A stretch of 11,926 nucleotides of DNA, taken from contig JANNXI010000244.1 of the NCBI GenBank assembly GCA_031409495.1, positions 1 to 11,926 on the forward strand. The letters run 5' to 3'. Numbering within the stretch: position 1 is the stretch's first letter; each line of letters begins with the position of its first letter. Origin of the DNA: JANMDR01 sp031409495 (GTDB taxonomy: Bacteria; Pseudomonadota; Gammaproteobacteria; Burkholderiales; Usitatibacteraceae). The position numbers and the translations under genes were made by a program. Shown in pieces: positions 4,683 through 11,926 of the stretch. The notes beneath the pieces were generated by a model, which was given only the letters and a program-made list of their open reading frames with translations, did not search any database and had not been told where the DNA came from.

Positions 4683-7600
4683 CTAAAACTGCTGCCGTAG
4701 GATTACTTTAACCTGCTTGAATTTTTGCCCAGGTATCTCCACCTGCATGAGTGCCGTGTTTGCATCAAAGAACTCGATCTGCAACGATCCAACAGCGTTC
4801 ACGCGTAGCGTGTTGGCATTGTAGCTCGTGCCTAACCAAGCATTGGCGGTGGTGGTGTACAGATTGCCGCTATAAGCGTTACCTTGCCAAGTCCCGCCTG
4901 GAAGCACCATCCAAGTGGTGTTACCAAGACTATCGTAGGTGTACCAAACGCCAAATAATGTCGTCCCCTGCTGCGCAATATTGATACCCCAACCATTTTC
5001 AGCAATGCCACCCCACCACAAATCGCCTACTGGTAAGCGGCCCCGGGTTTGCTCATCTGCACGCACGCCGCCAAAGATTTGGCGTTGAATATTTTTAGTC
5101 CCACTCACACCGCTGATGTTGTAACGCAGCACCGCCTTTTGTGCGCTGGTGAAGGTTAACACCACATTACCTACAGATTTATCCACTGTGAATGGTAGTG
5201 TTGCGTTTGCATAATACGGGGTAGAGGTGGGTGTGTACACGGCGCCGCTATATTCTGTAAAGGACGAATTCCACGTGCCGCCAGGCATCACCACCCAGAT
5301 CGGTTTTCCGGCCGCATCATAAACATAGAGCACGTTAAATTGGGTATTGCCATGTTGAGCAATACTCATGCCCCACCCGTTTTGGGCATCGCCCCCCCAC
5401 CACATATCGGTGTAATCCGGTGCCAAGCTCGTGGCAACGGTATAACTTAAGCTAGCGGACGCCGCACTGTTACTTGTGGCGCTCGGCGCATAATGCGCGC
5501 TAATCGTTTGTGGGTTAATGGCTGCTGCCGTAGCGATAAACACGCAGGACGTGGTAGCCATTGTGGAGGTACTGGAAATAGGCAACAACATTCCCGCTTG
5601 GCATAGCACCCTGCCCGCGGAATCTAGGAAGCGCACTGTACCCTGTGGCGCTTGGCGCTCAACGCCAGCAGCAGTCCCCGCTACTAAGGCTGTTACCCTA
5701 ATGTTCCGGCCGGCCGCTGGAGATGAAGGCTCGATGGTGAGCGTAACGTTCGCGGCGGGATTGGCTGCGCCACCGGCAATAAAGTGTTGGATAGTTTGTT
5801 GGGCGCCTGCATTTATAGCGTCGCCGCTATAGACCGCTTGATATGAATTAGGTCCCACAGCTTGTGAATTTACCGGCACGCTGCACAAGGCTATTCCATT
5901 TGTAAGCGCTACATTTGCGCAAATAATATCAATGGACATACTGGTTACCCGTCGCACATTTACCGAGCCGGTTGGGCCGTTGCCCCCCACGCTAATTTGC
6001 AGCGATATTGCCCCCATTACGCCAGTGGACGCCGGGCTAGCCACAATCTGTATCGTTGATGATGCCCGTACCGGTCGCAGTGCGAAGTTCACCACGACTT
6101 GCGTTCCGGTTGAAACCGCATTGGAAACAGTTACAACGCATTTACCGCCATTAAGTGAGGCTGCGCTATTTTGCGCGACCGGACACGCCGACACACCATT
6201 TACAGTCCAGCCAGTTAAGATTGAATGCACGTCGGGTATGGCCGTAAGGGTCACGACGCTGCCATTGACTGTTTCTGTAGTGCAAATTGCGCCGCAATTT
6301 ATGCCGAATGTTTGCGCGATGACATTACCTGCGCCGCTCGTCACTGTGCCAGCACCGCTACTACCAGCGCTATCGATGCGCCGCACTTCTAACCGCGCCA
6401 ATTGGGCTGCTAGCGGCAAGCTGAGCCGGTCAATCCAAGCCGCATCGCCCCCCACTGAGGTATTGCCATCTTTTTCGTACGACCATAACAATGTGTGGCG
6501 GCCAGCACTAATTGGCACATCAATGCGCGCCCACTCGATAATGCCAGAAAGACCAATCCCACCGGACTGCTCGCATGCGCCACCTAATTGCACCTGAGCA
6601 CCGTCGATTAAAAACCGTAAGCAATCAAAGCCCTGCTCGCTAATTACGCGACGGTCAAAGGTGATTACGCCAGCGTTAAATTCACCCTCAAATTGCAATT
6701 GCGCGCGGGTTGAGTTGCCCACACTCAGCATCGGGGTTGATTTCAAACTACAACCACCTTCGGTACTAGAATCACGACCTACGCTCCAACCGGCAGTTGC
6801 GTTGGCGGGCGTTGACCAGCCTTTTGTTGGCAGTACACAATCAATCGGGAACCCATCCACTGCGCTATCAAAAATATCCACTGTCGCGGTACTGCCACCA
6901 TTAATGCTGTTGACAAGTGGCGTGGCACCCACAAAATCAATAAGCTCAACCCTAAATTTCTCGGTACCCTCGTTTTCACTATCAAGCAAGGTGTCGATAA
7001 GAATTATTTTCTCGCCATCCTCGCCATCGCGCCAAACTAAAGCGCCGCTGGTGTTGCGAAAATCTCTATTTGCGGTGGCGGTTTGTGGTGCCGTTAAATA
7101 GCGCACCGAAGCAACACCTTCAGTGCCCCCTAAACGCGCCACAGTAAGCGAAACTGTTTTTCCTTCTATTACGCCATAATTTTGGGGGTAAAACTGAATC
7201 GATCCACCAGCATTCAAATCAATCGGCGCTTTAAACGCGGCCACAGTTGAGCGCGTCGCGTTAAGCGCTGCAGCAGCATTTGACTCCGTTTCGTTACCAG
7301 TCGCAAACTGCCCGTATTTGGCGGTAGCGCTTGAAAACTGGCCAATGCGGGTACAGGAGGTGTTGGCGGCAACGCAAGCGTCGTCATAAGCCATGATGGT
7401 GCGAAATTTATTGGCCACATCCACATACCCATGGCCAAATGCATAAGGCGTCACGGCATCGTCCACAAATGTATCGTGGCGTAAGCCCATGCTGTGACCC
7501 AGTTCATGCGCAAACGAATAATTACCCACCACGCAACTGCGTGCTACAACGTTAAATGCACTGCGCCCAAAGTATGCCCCTACGGTGTCCATCACAAAAC

Positions 7601-8708
7601 CTAAGCCGCAGCCACTACCGCCATCTTCAACCCATAAACTCACTATATCCGCCCCATAGGCATCACGGAGTAAATGCACGTCGTCTAAAGTGCCGTCGCC
7701 ATTGGTGCGTAGCGCACCTAAATCGAGATTTAAGTCTGCTGATTCTGTATAAGCTACTTCTTCGCTATGCACTAATCGCAATTGCTGTTTGGCACCGCTA
7801 GCCGTATAAGCCTGATTAGTTTGGGCGATGGCTAAACTGATATAGCTATCCATCGCTGCCGCGCCGCCAATCGCACGAACGCTGGCGGCGGTATAAACAA
7901 TCAGCACATCAACAATAGTGATAGCGTCCTCATTAAGCGCTTGGCTCGGCGTAGCGCTTGCTATCGCATCGGCGGCAGGTGTTTTAACTAGGGGCGGGGG
8001 AACCGTGGCAAGTGCGGTGTTGGCGTTACGCCGCAGCTTACCTTCTGCTAAAAATGCAGCTGCCTCTTGGGCGAAGGAAGATGCTGGATGGTCTCGAAAC
8101 TGGCGCTGGTTAATGTCTAAAAGCACATAATCGCTTGGCGCAGTAGGTGACATCGATTGCTTACTGGCCACAGTCGGTGACTTTTTTCCGCTTACCGTCG
8201 ACGTCGCAGCAGCGTTTGCAAACGGCATGGGGCGAATTTGTAGCTGCTTATCGTGCAGTTGAATAACGGCCGAGACTACCCCAGCACGATCAACCCACGT
8301 TACAGTGCCGCGAGCATTACCGTCAACATAGCCGGAAGCTTGATAGCCCAACGTGGGCTTGTTGGTATCGAGCAAACCGACATTAGTGAAGACTAAATTT
8401 ACAGTAGTCGTCGCATCGAGGGCTGCACGCAATATGACTGCTGTACGGTTTAGATTTAGGCTTTGGGCGTCAACAGCCGATGATTGTAAGGCGCTACGGG
8501 CGGCAGCATTTAGCGTAATGCCAGTTGCGGCACGTACGCCGCGTTCGGCCGGTAGTTTATGATCTACCGCGTCGCCGTCTGCATTGCGGCTGTAAGCGTT
8601 ATAAATATTGCTAGTTTTATTATCTAATTGCGCCAGCGCGCTTGAACAGTGCCAAGCCAACGCAATGGCACACAACAGCAGAAATTGGCGAGAAATAGTA
8701 TGCATCAT
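4683..8708 (-). CDS. Secreted multidomain metzincin zinc protease (M12B/reprolysin-like)
   Basis: The 1341-residue protein has a signal peptide (FLLLCAIALAWHCSSALA, cut near residue 26), so it is exported. Residues 27-250 look like a propeptide. The catalytic domain (about 260-495) carries HELGHSMGLRHD with zinc ligands H401, H405, H411 and base E402, and a Met-turn TIMAY (M439). These are the marks of metzincins, closest in pattern to reprolysin-like M12 peptidases. A Calx-beta domain follows (about 500-615). Next is a cysteine-bearing beta domain resembling MAM/jelly-roll modules (620-768), an InlB-B-type repeat (772-878), two Ig-like modules (882-978, 985-1092) and two C-terminal WWGG repeats (1100-1341). 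The start is ATGATG: the second ATG (8705) is better spaced from the AGG of the ribosome site. The substrate is unknown; surface attachment or nutrient release are inferences. Confidence 0.88.
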   Translation of the reverse strand: MMHTISRQFLLLCAIALAWHCSSALAQLDNKTSNIYNAYSRNADGDAVDHKLPAERGVRAATGITLNAAARSALQSSAVDAQSLNLNRTAVILRAALDATTTVNLVFTNVGLLDTNKPTLGYQASGYVDGNARGTVTWVDRAGVVSAVIQLHDKQLQIRPMPFANAAATSTVSGKKSPTVASKQSMSPTAPSDYVLLDINQRQFRDHPASSFAQEAAAFLAEGKLRRNANTALATVPPPLVKTPAADAIASATPSQALNEDAITIVDVLIVYTAASVRAIGGAAAMDSYISLAIAQTNQAYTASGAKQQLRLVHSEEVAYTESADLNLDLGALRTNGDGTLDDVHLLRDAYGADIVSLWVEDGGSGCGLGFVMDTVGAYFGRSAFNVVARSCVVGNYSFAHELGHSMGLRHDTFVDDAVTPYAFGHGYVDVANKFRTIMAYDDACVAANTSCTRIGQFSSATAKYGQFATGNETESNAAAALNATRSTVAAFKAPIDLNAGGSIQFYPQNYGVIEGKTVSLTVARLGGTEGVASVRYLTAPQTATANRDFRNTSGALVWRDGEDGEKIILIDTLLDSENEGTEKFRVELIDFVGATPLVNSINGGSTATVDIFDSAVDGFPIDCVLPTKGWSTPANATAGWSVGRDSSTEGGCSLKSTPMLSVGNSTRAQLQFEGEFNAGVITFDRRVISEQGFDCLRFLIDGAQVQLGGACEQSGGIGLSGIIEWARIDVPISAGRHTLLWSYEKDGNTSVGGDAAWIDRLSLPLAAQLARLEVRRIDSAGSSGAGTVTSGAGNVIAQTFGINCGAICTTETVNGSVVTLTAIPDVHSILTGWTVNGVSACPVAQNSAASLNGGKCVVTVSNAVSTGTQVVVNFALRPVRASSTIQIVASPASTGVMGAISLQISVGGNGPTGSVNVRRVTSMSIDIICANVALTNGIALCSVPVNSQAVGPNSYQAVYSGDAINAGAQQTIQHFIAGGAANPAANVTLTIEPSSPAAGRNIRVTALVAGTAAGVERQAPQGTVRFLDSAGRVLCQAGMLLPISSTSTMATTSCVFIATAAAINPQTISAHYAPSATSNSAASASLSYTVATSLAPDYTDMWWGGDAQNGWGMSIAQHGNTQFNVLYVYDAAGKPIWVVMPGGTWNSSFTEYSGAVYTPTSTPYYANATLPFTVDKSVGNVVLTFTSAQKAVLRYNISGVSGTKNIQRQIFGGVRADEQTRGRLPVGDLWWGGIAENGWGINIAQQGTTLFGVWYTYDSLGNTTWMVLPGGTWQGNAYSGNLYTTTANAWLGTSYNANTLRVNAVGSLQIEFFDANTALMQVEIPGQKFKQVKVILRQQF
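4686..5411 (-). repeat. Two tandem protein repeats (WWGG...NGWG...) at the protease C-terminus
   Basis: Residues about 1100-1213 begin DMWWGGDAQNGWGMSIAQHG and residues about 1228-1341 begin DLWWGGIAENGWGINIAQQG. Both then share YxYDxxGxxxWxVxPGGTW and YSGxxYTxT. The repeats are diverged at DNA level, so the duplication is old. Such Trp/Gly-rich repeats occur at the ends of secreted proteins in betaproteobacteria and xanthomonads. Their role is not established; a carbohydrate- or surface-binding module is a guess. Confidence 0.75.
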
Positions 8709-8735
8709 TGCCTAATAAGTCGAGTTTATTAGGCA
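8709..8735 (-). promoter_or_regulatory. Perfect inverted repeat covering the protease ribosome binding site
   Basis: On the - strand TGCCTAATAA, a 7-nt loop (ACTCGAC) and TTATTAGGCA are followed at once by ATGATG. The 3' arm contains the only Shine-Dalgarno-like AGG, so a folded leader would hide it. The dyad could equally be an operator for a dimeric repressor just downstream of the predicted transcription start. Both readings predict control of the protease. Confidence 0.6.
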
Positions 8736-8745
8736 AAGTATGGTC

Positions 8746-8773
8746 AATATAAACACGCAAGTCTGTACGGCAA
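8746..8773 (-). promoter_or_regulatory. Predicted sigma-70 promoter of the protease gene
   Basis: On the - strand TTGCCG (8773-8768, 4 of 6 to consensus) is 16 bp from TATATT (8751-8746, 5 of 6). The predicted transcription start falls near 8738-8740, giving a leader of about 30 nt made almost wholly of the 8709-8735 inverted repeat. No Crp-type TGTGA-N6-TCACA site was seen in the 99-bp gap. Confidence 0.5.
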
Positions 8774-8807
8774 ACCACACAAACCGAAGATGGGGTGGTG
8801 TCTTAGC

Positions 8808-9554
8808 TTAACTCGATATCCCCGACAATCGCTTTTGCTCTTTTTTAACCACCGCATAGCATTCGCATGTATGCCGTTCTAGCCCGGCTTTATTTAGCAC
8901 CGCTATGTGACCGCGCCGATAACTAATTAAACCCGCGCGTTGTAAATTACCGGCGGCTTCAGTAATACTTTCGCGGCGCACGCCCAATAGGTTAGACACC
9001 ATTTCTTGTGTAATCACCAGCTCATCGGTAGCAAGGCGTTCATGGGTTTGCAGCAGCCAGCGTGATAGTTGCTGCTCTAGCGGGTGATGGCGATAGCACA
9101 CCGCCGTTTGCGCCACTTGCGTGTATAGCAGTTGCGTATAGCGCAGCAATGCGCTTTGCAATGCCCCACCACGCGCAAATTCAGTTGTTAGCACTCTATG
9201 GTCTAGGCGATAAGCAAAGCCAGCCGTATGCACCATGGCCGAGCTTGCGGTGGTGTTGCCACCCAAAAATAGCGCCACTCCCACCATGCCCTCGTTGCCC
9301 ACACTGGCCATTTCGGCCGATGCACCGGATTCGCATACGTAATGTAGCGATACGATGGTACATACAGGAAAGTGCGCGTGTTGCAAGCGTGCATTTGGCT
9401 CGTAAAGCATCGTGCCAAGCGGTAAGGTCACCAATTCTAACTTCGCTGCAAGGCGTGCTAAATCTTCTGGCGGCAGGCTTGCCAACAGTTTATTTTGCTG
9501 GGGACTAGTTACGGTTGCACCTGCAACCAAAATAGCGGTATTTGGCGTGGCCAT
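8808..9554 (-). CDS. Crp/Fnr-family transcription regulator
   Basis: The 248-residue protein has an N-terminal cyclic-nucleotide-binding-type beta roll (about 25-120), a dimerisation helix (125-150) and a C-terminal winged helix-turn-helix. The latter includes ITQEMVSNLLGVRRESITEA (181-200) and GLISYRRGHIAVLNKAGLE. The phosphate-binding cassette of cAMP-binding Crp (GELAL...RxAT) is absent; the site reads SVGNEGMVGVALFLGGNTTA. There is also no FNR-type N-terminal cysteine cluster. The effector is therefore unlikely to be cAMP or an iron-sulfur cluster. The ATG at 9554 follows the TAA of the REC-PAS gene by one nucleotide; an in-frame GTG at 9581 would overlap it by 26 nt. It is the last gene of the regulatory operon and lies 99 bp upstream of the protease. 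Confidence 0.88.
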   Translation of the reverse strand: MATPNTAILVAGATVTSPQQNKLLASLPPEDLARLAAKLELVTLPLGTMLYEPNARLQHAHFPVCTIVSLHYVCESGASAEMASVGNEGMVGVALFLGGNTTASSAMVHTAGFAYRLDHRVLTTEFARGGALQSALLRYTQLLYTQVAQTAVCYRHHPLEQQLSRWLLQTHERLATDELVITQEMVSNLLGVRRESITEAAGNLQRAGLISYRRGHIAVLNKAGLERHTCECYAVVKKEQKRLSGISS

Positions 9555-9555
9555 C

Positions 9556-10401
9556 TTATTTCGTTTCCGAAAATTCCACACCTACACCGCGATAGCCTAA
9601 AAATTTAAGCGATTCGTTAAACATAGGTTGGCCGCTGACTCTAAATTGTTGTGTGGTGCCATCCGCATTGCTACGGTGCAAGACAAAATCTATAAACGGC
9701 TGACGCGCCGCAATTTTGGCATTCAATACCGCGCGTTCGGTCTCGTTCCAACCGTGATTCACACCCATTGCCGTTGGCGTGGTGGCAGGCGTTTTCTCTG
9801 TTGCCATGCTGGGCGTAGTTACGCCCAGCATTTCCGCAACAGGGCCGGAAACCCGCGTAAATAGGGCGTTTTCATCTTGTTCCCAATACCAGTCTGACGC
9901 TAATTCGGTCAGACTACGATATCGTGCTTCGCTAATTCTTAATTCGGCAGTGCGTTCGGCTACGGTTTGCTCTAGTTGCTGGTTGTGCTTTTCTAATTCT
10001 TTATACAGTAGCCGCACTTCCAGCATATTGTGAATGCGGGTTTTCACTTCTACTAAATCGAATGGTTTGCTTATAAAATCCTTTGCCCCAGCTTGCAGTG
10101 CGCGCAGCTTATGCGCCGGTTGGGCGGTAAGCACAATTACGGGGATGTAGCCTTGCGTTTCAACGGCGGTTAGCGCTTCCATCACTTGGAAACCATCCAT
10201 TTCTGGCATTTGCAAATCGAGCAAAATTACGTCGTAATTGTTGGCTTGATGCAGCGCGCAAACTTCTACTGGTTTCATGGTGCTGGTCACGTGCGTGTAA
10301 CCGGCTTCAGTTAGCAATTGTTCTAGCAGCATCACGTTTACGGCTTGGTCGTCAACAATCAAGATGTTGGCATTAAGGATAGTGGTTGAGCTAAGTAGCA
10401 T
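9556..10401 (-). CDS. Response regulator: receiver plus PAS domain, no output domain
   Basis: The product has 281 residues from the ATG at 10401. The receiver domain (about 10-125) shows the acidic pair in ILIVDDQ (D17, D18), phospho-acceptor D62 in VILLDLQMPEMDG, T92 and K112 in SKPF, so it should accept phosphate. A coiled coil follows (about 127-155, YKELEKHNQQLEQTVAERTA), then a PAS domain (about 158-278, SEARYRSLTELASDWYWEQD). No HTH, GGDEF, EAL or kinase domain follows, so it probably acts by protein contact. GGAG lies 9 nt before the ATG at 10401. An alternative ATG at 10416 overlaps the kinase gene by 14 nt but has no ribosome site. It is coupled to the kinase upstream and the Crp-type gene downstream. 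Confidence 0.85.
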   Translation of the reverse strand: MLLSSTTILNANILIVDDQAVNVMLLEQLLTEAGYTHVTSTMKPVEVCALHQANNYDVILLDLQMPEMDGFQVMEALTAVETQGYIPVIVLTAQPAHKLRALQAGAKDFISKPFDLVEVKTRIHNMLEVRLLYKELEKHNQQLEQTVAERTAELRISEARYRSLTELASDWYWEQDENALFTRVSGPVAEMLGVTTPSMATEKTPATTPTAMGVNHGWNETERAVLNAKIAARQPFIDFVLHRSNADGTTQQFRVSGQPMFNESLKFLGYRGVGVEFSETK

Positions 10402-10402
10402 T

Positions 10403-11857
10403 TTATTTTGCTCCATTTAATGGCGTGGGTGTGGAAGTGGATATTGGTAATAGCCGCTCGCCCATCGGCGGGGTAGCGTCTGGCTTTACATAGTGCTTGG
10501 CTACCGCTAACTTAGAGCCGTGCAGGGCGAGTGCCAAATCAAGCGTGGCTAAAAATTCTGGCACTTTAAGTGGCTTAGTTAAATAGCGGTAGAAGCCCAG
10601 CCCTAGGCCGTTTTCAATATCATAGGGCATGGCATTGGCACTTAATGCAATCACCGGAATGTTAGCCGTAATTGGATCGGCAAGTAAGTACTCAAGCGCT
10701 ACCAAACCGCTCATTCCGGGTAAATTTATATCCATCAAAATTACGTCTGGTAGCGACGACCGCGCTAACGCAAGTCCAGTTTTACCGTCTGCAGCCGATA
10801 ATAGCTTTACATTCGGCAAGCGCAGCACGATTTCTTCCACCAACATTAGGTTAGCGGGGTTATCTTCAACATAAAGCAGGGTGCGCATGGGGCCAAGGGA
10901 TGCTTCGATAGGCGCCGCGCGGCTTTGCAGTGCCTCTTTTTCCGACGCATTCGCCGCAGCTACGCTTGCGTGCGGCGCTAAATTCAATTCAAACCAAAAC
11001 ACGCTGCCTTTGCCCACTACGCTGTCTACACCAATAATGCCGCCCATTAGCTCCACTAACCGCTTACAAACCACTAAGCCTATACCTGTGCCTTCTTCAG
11101 CAGTAGTTTCTTGTCCTAAGCGGTTAAAAGGCTGAAATAAATGCGCTATTTGATCGGTAGTTAAACCGTCCCCAGTGTCTTCCACACAAAGGCGAATCCG
11201 CCCGCTACCATTAGTAATGCACCGTACCACCACTGCCCCACCAGCTTTATTGTATTTAATGGCATTGGACAATAAATTGAGGAGCACCTGTTTTACACGC
11301 GTGTAATCTGCGTGTGCGTAGTGGTTTGATTCGGCTGACGGAAAGGTAATGCTAATGTTGCGATTTTTAGCCTGCGACTCCACCATCATTTGGCATTCTT
11401 GCATGGCTTGGGTCAACGACATTGGCTCGATGGATAACGATAACTTTCCAGATTCTATAAGCGCCAAATCCAATATTTCATTGATAAGCTCTAGCAAATA
11501 CCAGCCCGCTTGCAATATTTGACCGACACTTCGTTTTTGCGTTGGCGTAAGTGCTGGGGTGCCAGAATCAAGTAGTTGGCCGAAGCCCAAAATAGCGCCC
11601 AGCGGGGTCCGTAGTTCATGGCTCATGCTGGATAAAAAATCTGATTTTGCTTGGTTTGCTTTATCCGCTATTTGCATGGCAACTTCGAGATTCGTATTTT
11701 TCTCTTCTAACAAATCATTCAAGCGAAGTTTTTCTGCGTCGAGGGCTCGGCGCTCGGTAATATTATTAAAAATTATGGCAACCTTGCCATTTTCTACCTG
11801 ACGGACGCGTAATGATTTCACATCAATCCAGCTGCACTGTTCTTTGGCCTCGTTCAC
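10403..11857 (-). CDS. Hybrid sensor histidine kinase with C-terminal receiver; N-terminus truncated or uncertain
   Basis: The frame of 484 residues begins with the last ~35 residues of a PAS/PAC module (SWIDVKSLRV...FNNITERR) and a coiled coil (38-72). The HisKA domain has phospho-acceptor H80 in SHELRTPLG. The HATPase domain has N box N198 (NLLSNAIKYN), G1 DTGDG (227-231), F box FQPFNR and G2 GTGIGL (256-261). The receiver (about 323-445) has E331/D332, phospho-acceptor D376 in ILMDINLPGMSG, S406 and K428, followed by a Pro/Thr-rich tail. No membrane segment is seen. All catalytic residues are present. The GTG at 11857 is the first usable start; in-frame stops lie at 11873-11875 and 11879-11881, so the PAS domain is cut short. 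Its own D376 or the REC-PAS protein are the likely phosphate acceptors. Confidence 0.85.
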   Translation of the reverse strand: MNEAKEQCSWIDVKSLRVRQVENGKVAIIFNNITERRALDAEKLRLNDLLEEKNTNLEVAMQIADKANQAKSDFLSSMSHELRTPLGAILGFGQLLDSGTPALTPTQKRSVGQILQAGWYLLELINEILDLALIESGKLSLSIEPMSLTQAMQECQMMVESQAKNRNISITFPSAESNHYAHADYTRVKQVLLNLLSNAIKYNKAGGAVVVRCITNGSGRIRLCVEDTGDGLTTDQIAHLFQPFNRLGQETTAEEGTGIGLVVCKRLVELMGGIIGVDSVVGKGSVFWFELNLAPHASVAAANASEKEALQSRAAPIEASLGPMRTLLYVEDNPANLMLVEEIVLRLPNVKLLSAADGKTGLALARSSLPDVILMDINLPGMSGLVALEYLLADPITANIPVIALSANAMPYDIENGLGLGFYRYLTKPLKVPEFLATLDLALALHGSKLAVAKHYVKPDATPPMGERLLPISTSTPTPLNGAK

Positions 11858-11873
11858 CAGCCTAATCGTTGTT

Positions 11874-11885
11874 CACGTTTACTCC
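11874..11885 (-). promoter_or_regulatory. Orphan ribosome site and GTG start just upstream of the kinase frame
   Basis: GGAG (11885-11882), 5 nt and GTG (11876-11874) form a good start signal on the - strand, but the frame stops after four codons (GTG AAC AAC GAT TAG). It lies only 17 nt before the kinase GTG and in another frame. A one- or two-base indel here would join it to the kinase. It may mark a frameshift or be chance. Confidence 0.3.
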
Positions 11886-11926
11886 ACTTTGCTATAAATT
11901 TGCAAACAATACATTTCATTGTGCTG

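Noticed and set aside
5932..6597. 221-codon + strand open frame opposite the protease gene
   Set aside because: It mirrors the codon pattern of the real - strand gene, has no recognisable domain and no ribosome site.
6661..7101. 146-codon + strand open frame
   Set aside because: Shadow of the same protease gene; low-complexity translation with no family features.
8774..8799. Terminator between the Crp-type gene and the protease
   Set aside because: Only a 5-bp stem (ACCAC/GTGGT) and no T-run in the - strand direction, so read-through from the regulators cannot be excluded.
9062..9508. 148-codon + strand open frame opposite the Crp-type gene
   Set aside because: The opposite strand encodes a clear Crp/Fnr protein over the whole span.

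Overview
The window looks like chromosomal DNA of a Gram-negative proteobacterium, most likely a betaproteobacterium (Burkholderiales-like). The pointers are a cbpA-cbpM pair, a PRC-barrel gene next to a tiny lmo0937-type membrane protein, a REC-PAS/Crp regulatory cassette, and a secreted protease with C-terminal 'WWGG..NGWG' repeats. Base composition is near 50% GC. The assignment is inference from gene families, not from a marker gene.

Left part (1-4072, all + strand) reads as a stress-response neighbourhood. It holds the 3' part of a VIT/CCC1-type metal transporter (1-630), an OsmC-like protein with only one of the two family cysteines (782-1249), the DnaJ-like co-chaperone CbpA with its modulator CbpM in 14-nt overlap (1862-3176), a PRC-barrel protein (3351-3719) and a 49-residue two-helix membrane peptide (3854-4003). 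Strong or plausible intrinsic terminators follow cbpM, the PRC gene and the small membrane gene.

Two non-coding islands (about 1250-1861 and 4073-4682) hold no convincing gene but are full of inverted repeats. Two are built alike: outer inverted repeats of 21-24 bp with a REP-like hairpin almost exactly in the middle (1279-1445 and 4450-4628). A 113-bp hairpin (4258-4370), a degenerate REP (4167-4194) and a dispersed terminator-like motif add to the mosaic.

Right part (4683-11926, all - strand) holds a 1341-residue secreted metzincin protease. Its domains are a signal peptide, an HELGHxxGxxHD zinc site, a Calx-beta domain, an unassigned beta-rich domain, Ig-like modules and two C-terminal repeats. 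Upstream of it lies a three-gene regulatory operon: a hybrid histidine kinase with receiver (10403-11857, N-terminus uncertain), a REC-PAS protein without output domain (9556-10401) and a Crp/Fnr-type regulator (8808-9554), overlapping or separated by 1-2 nt. A predicted promoter places the protease mRNA start just upstream of a perfect 10-bp inverted repeat that covers the ribosome binding site and abuts the start codon. This is the most specific regulatory signal in the window. The layout suggests, but does not prove, that the three regulators control the protease.
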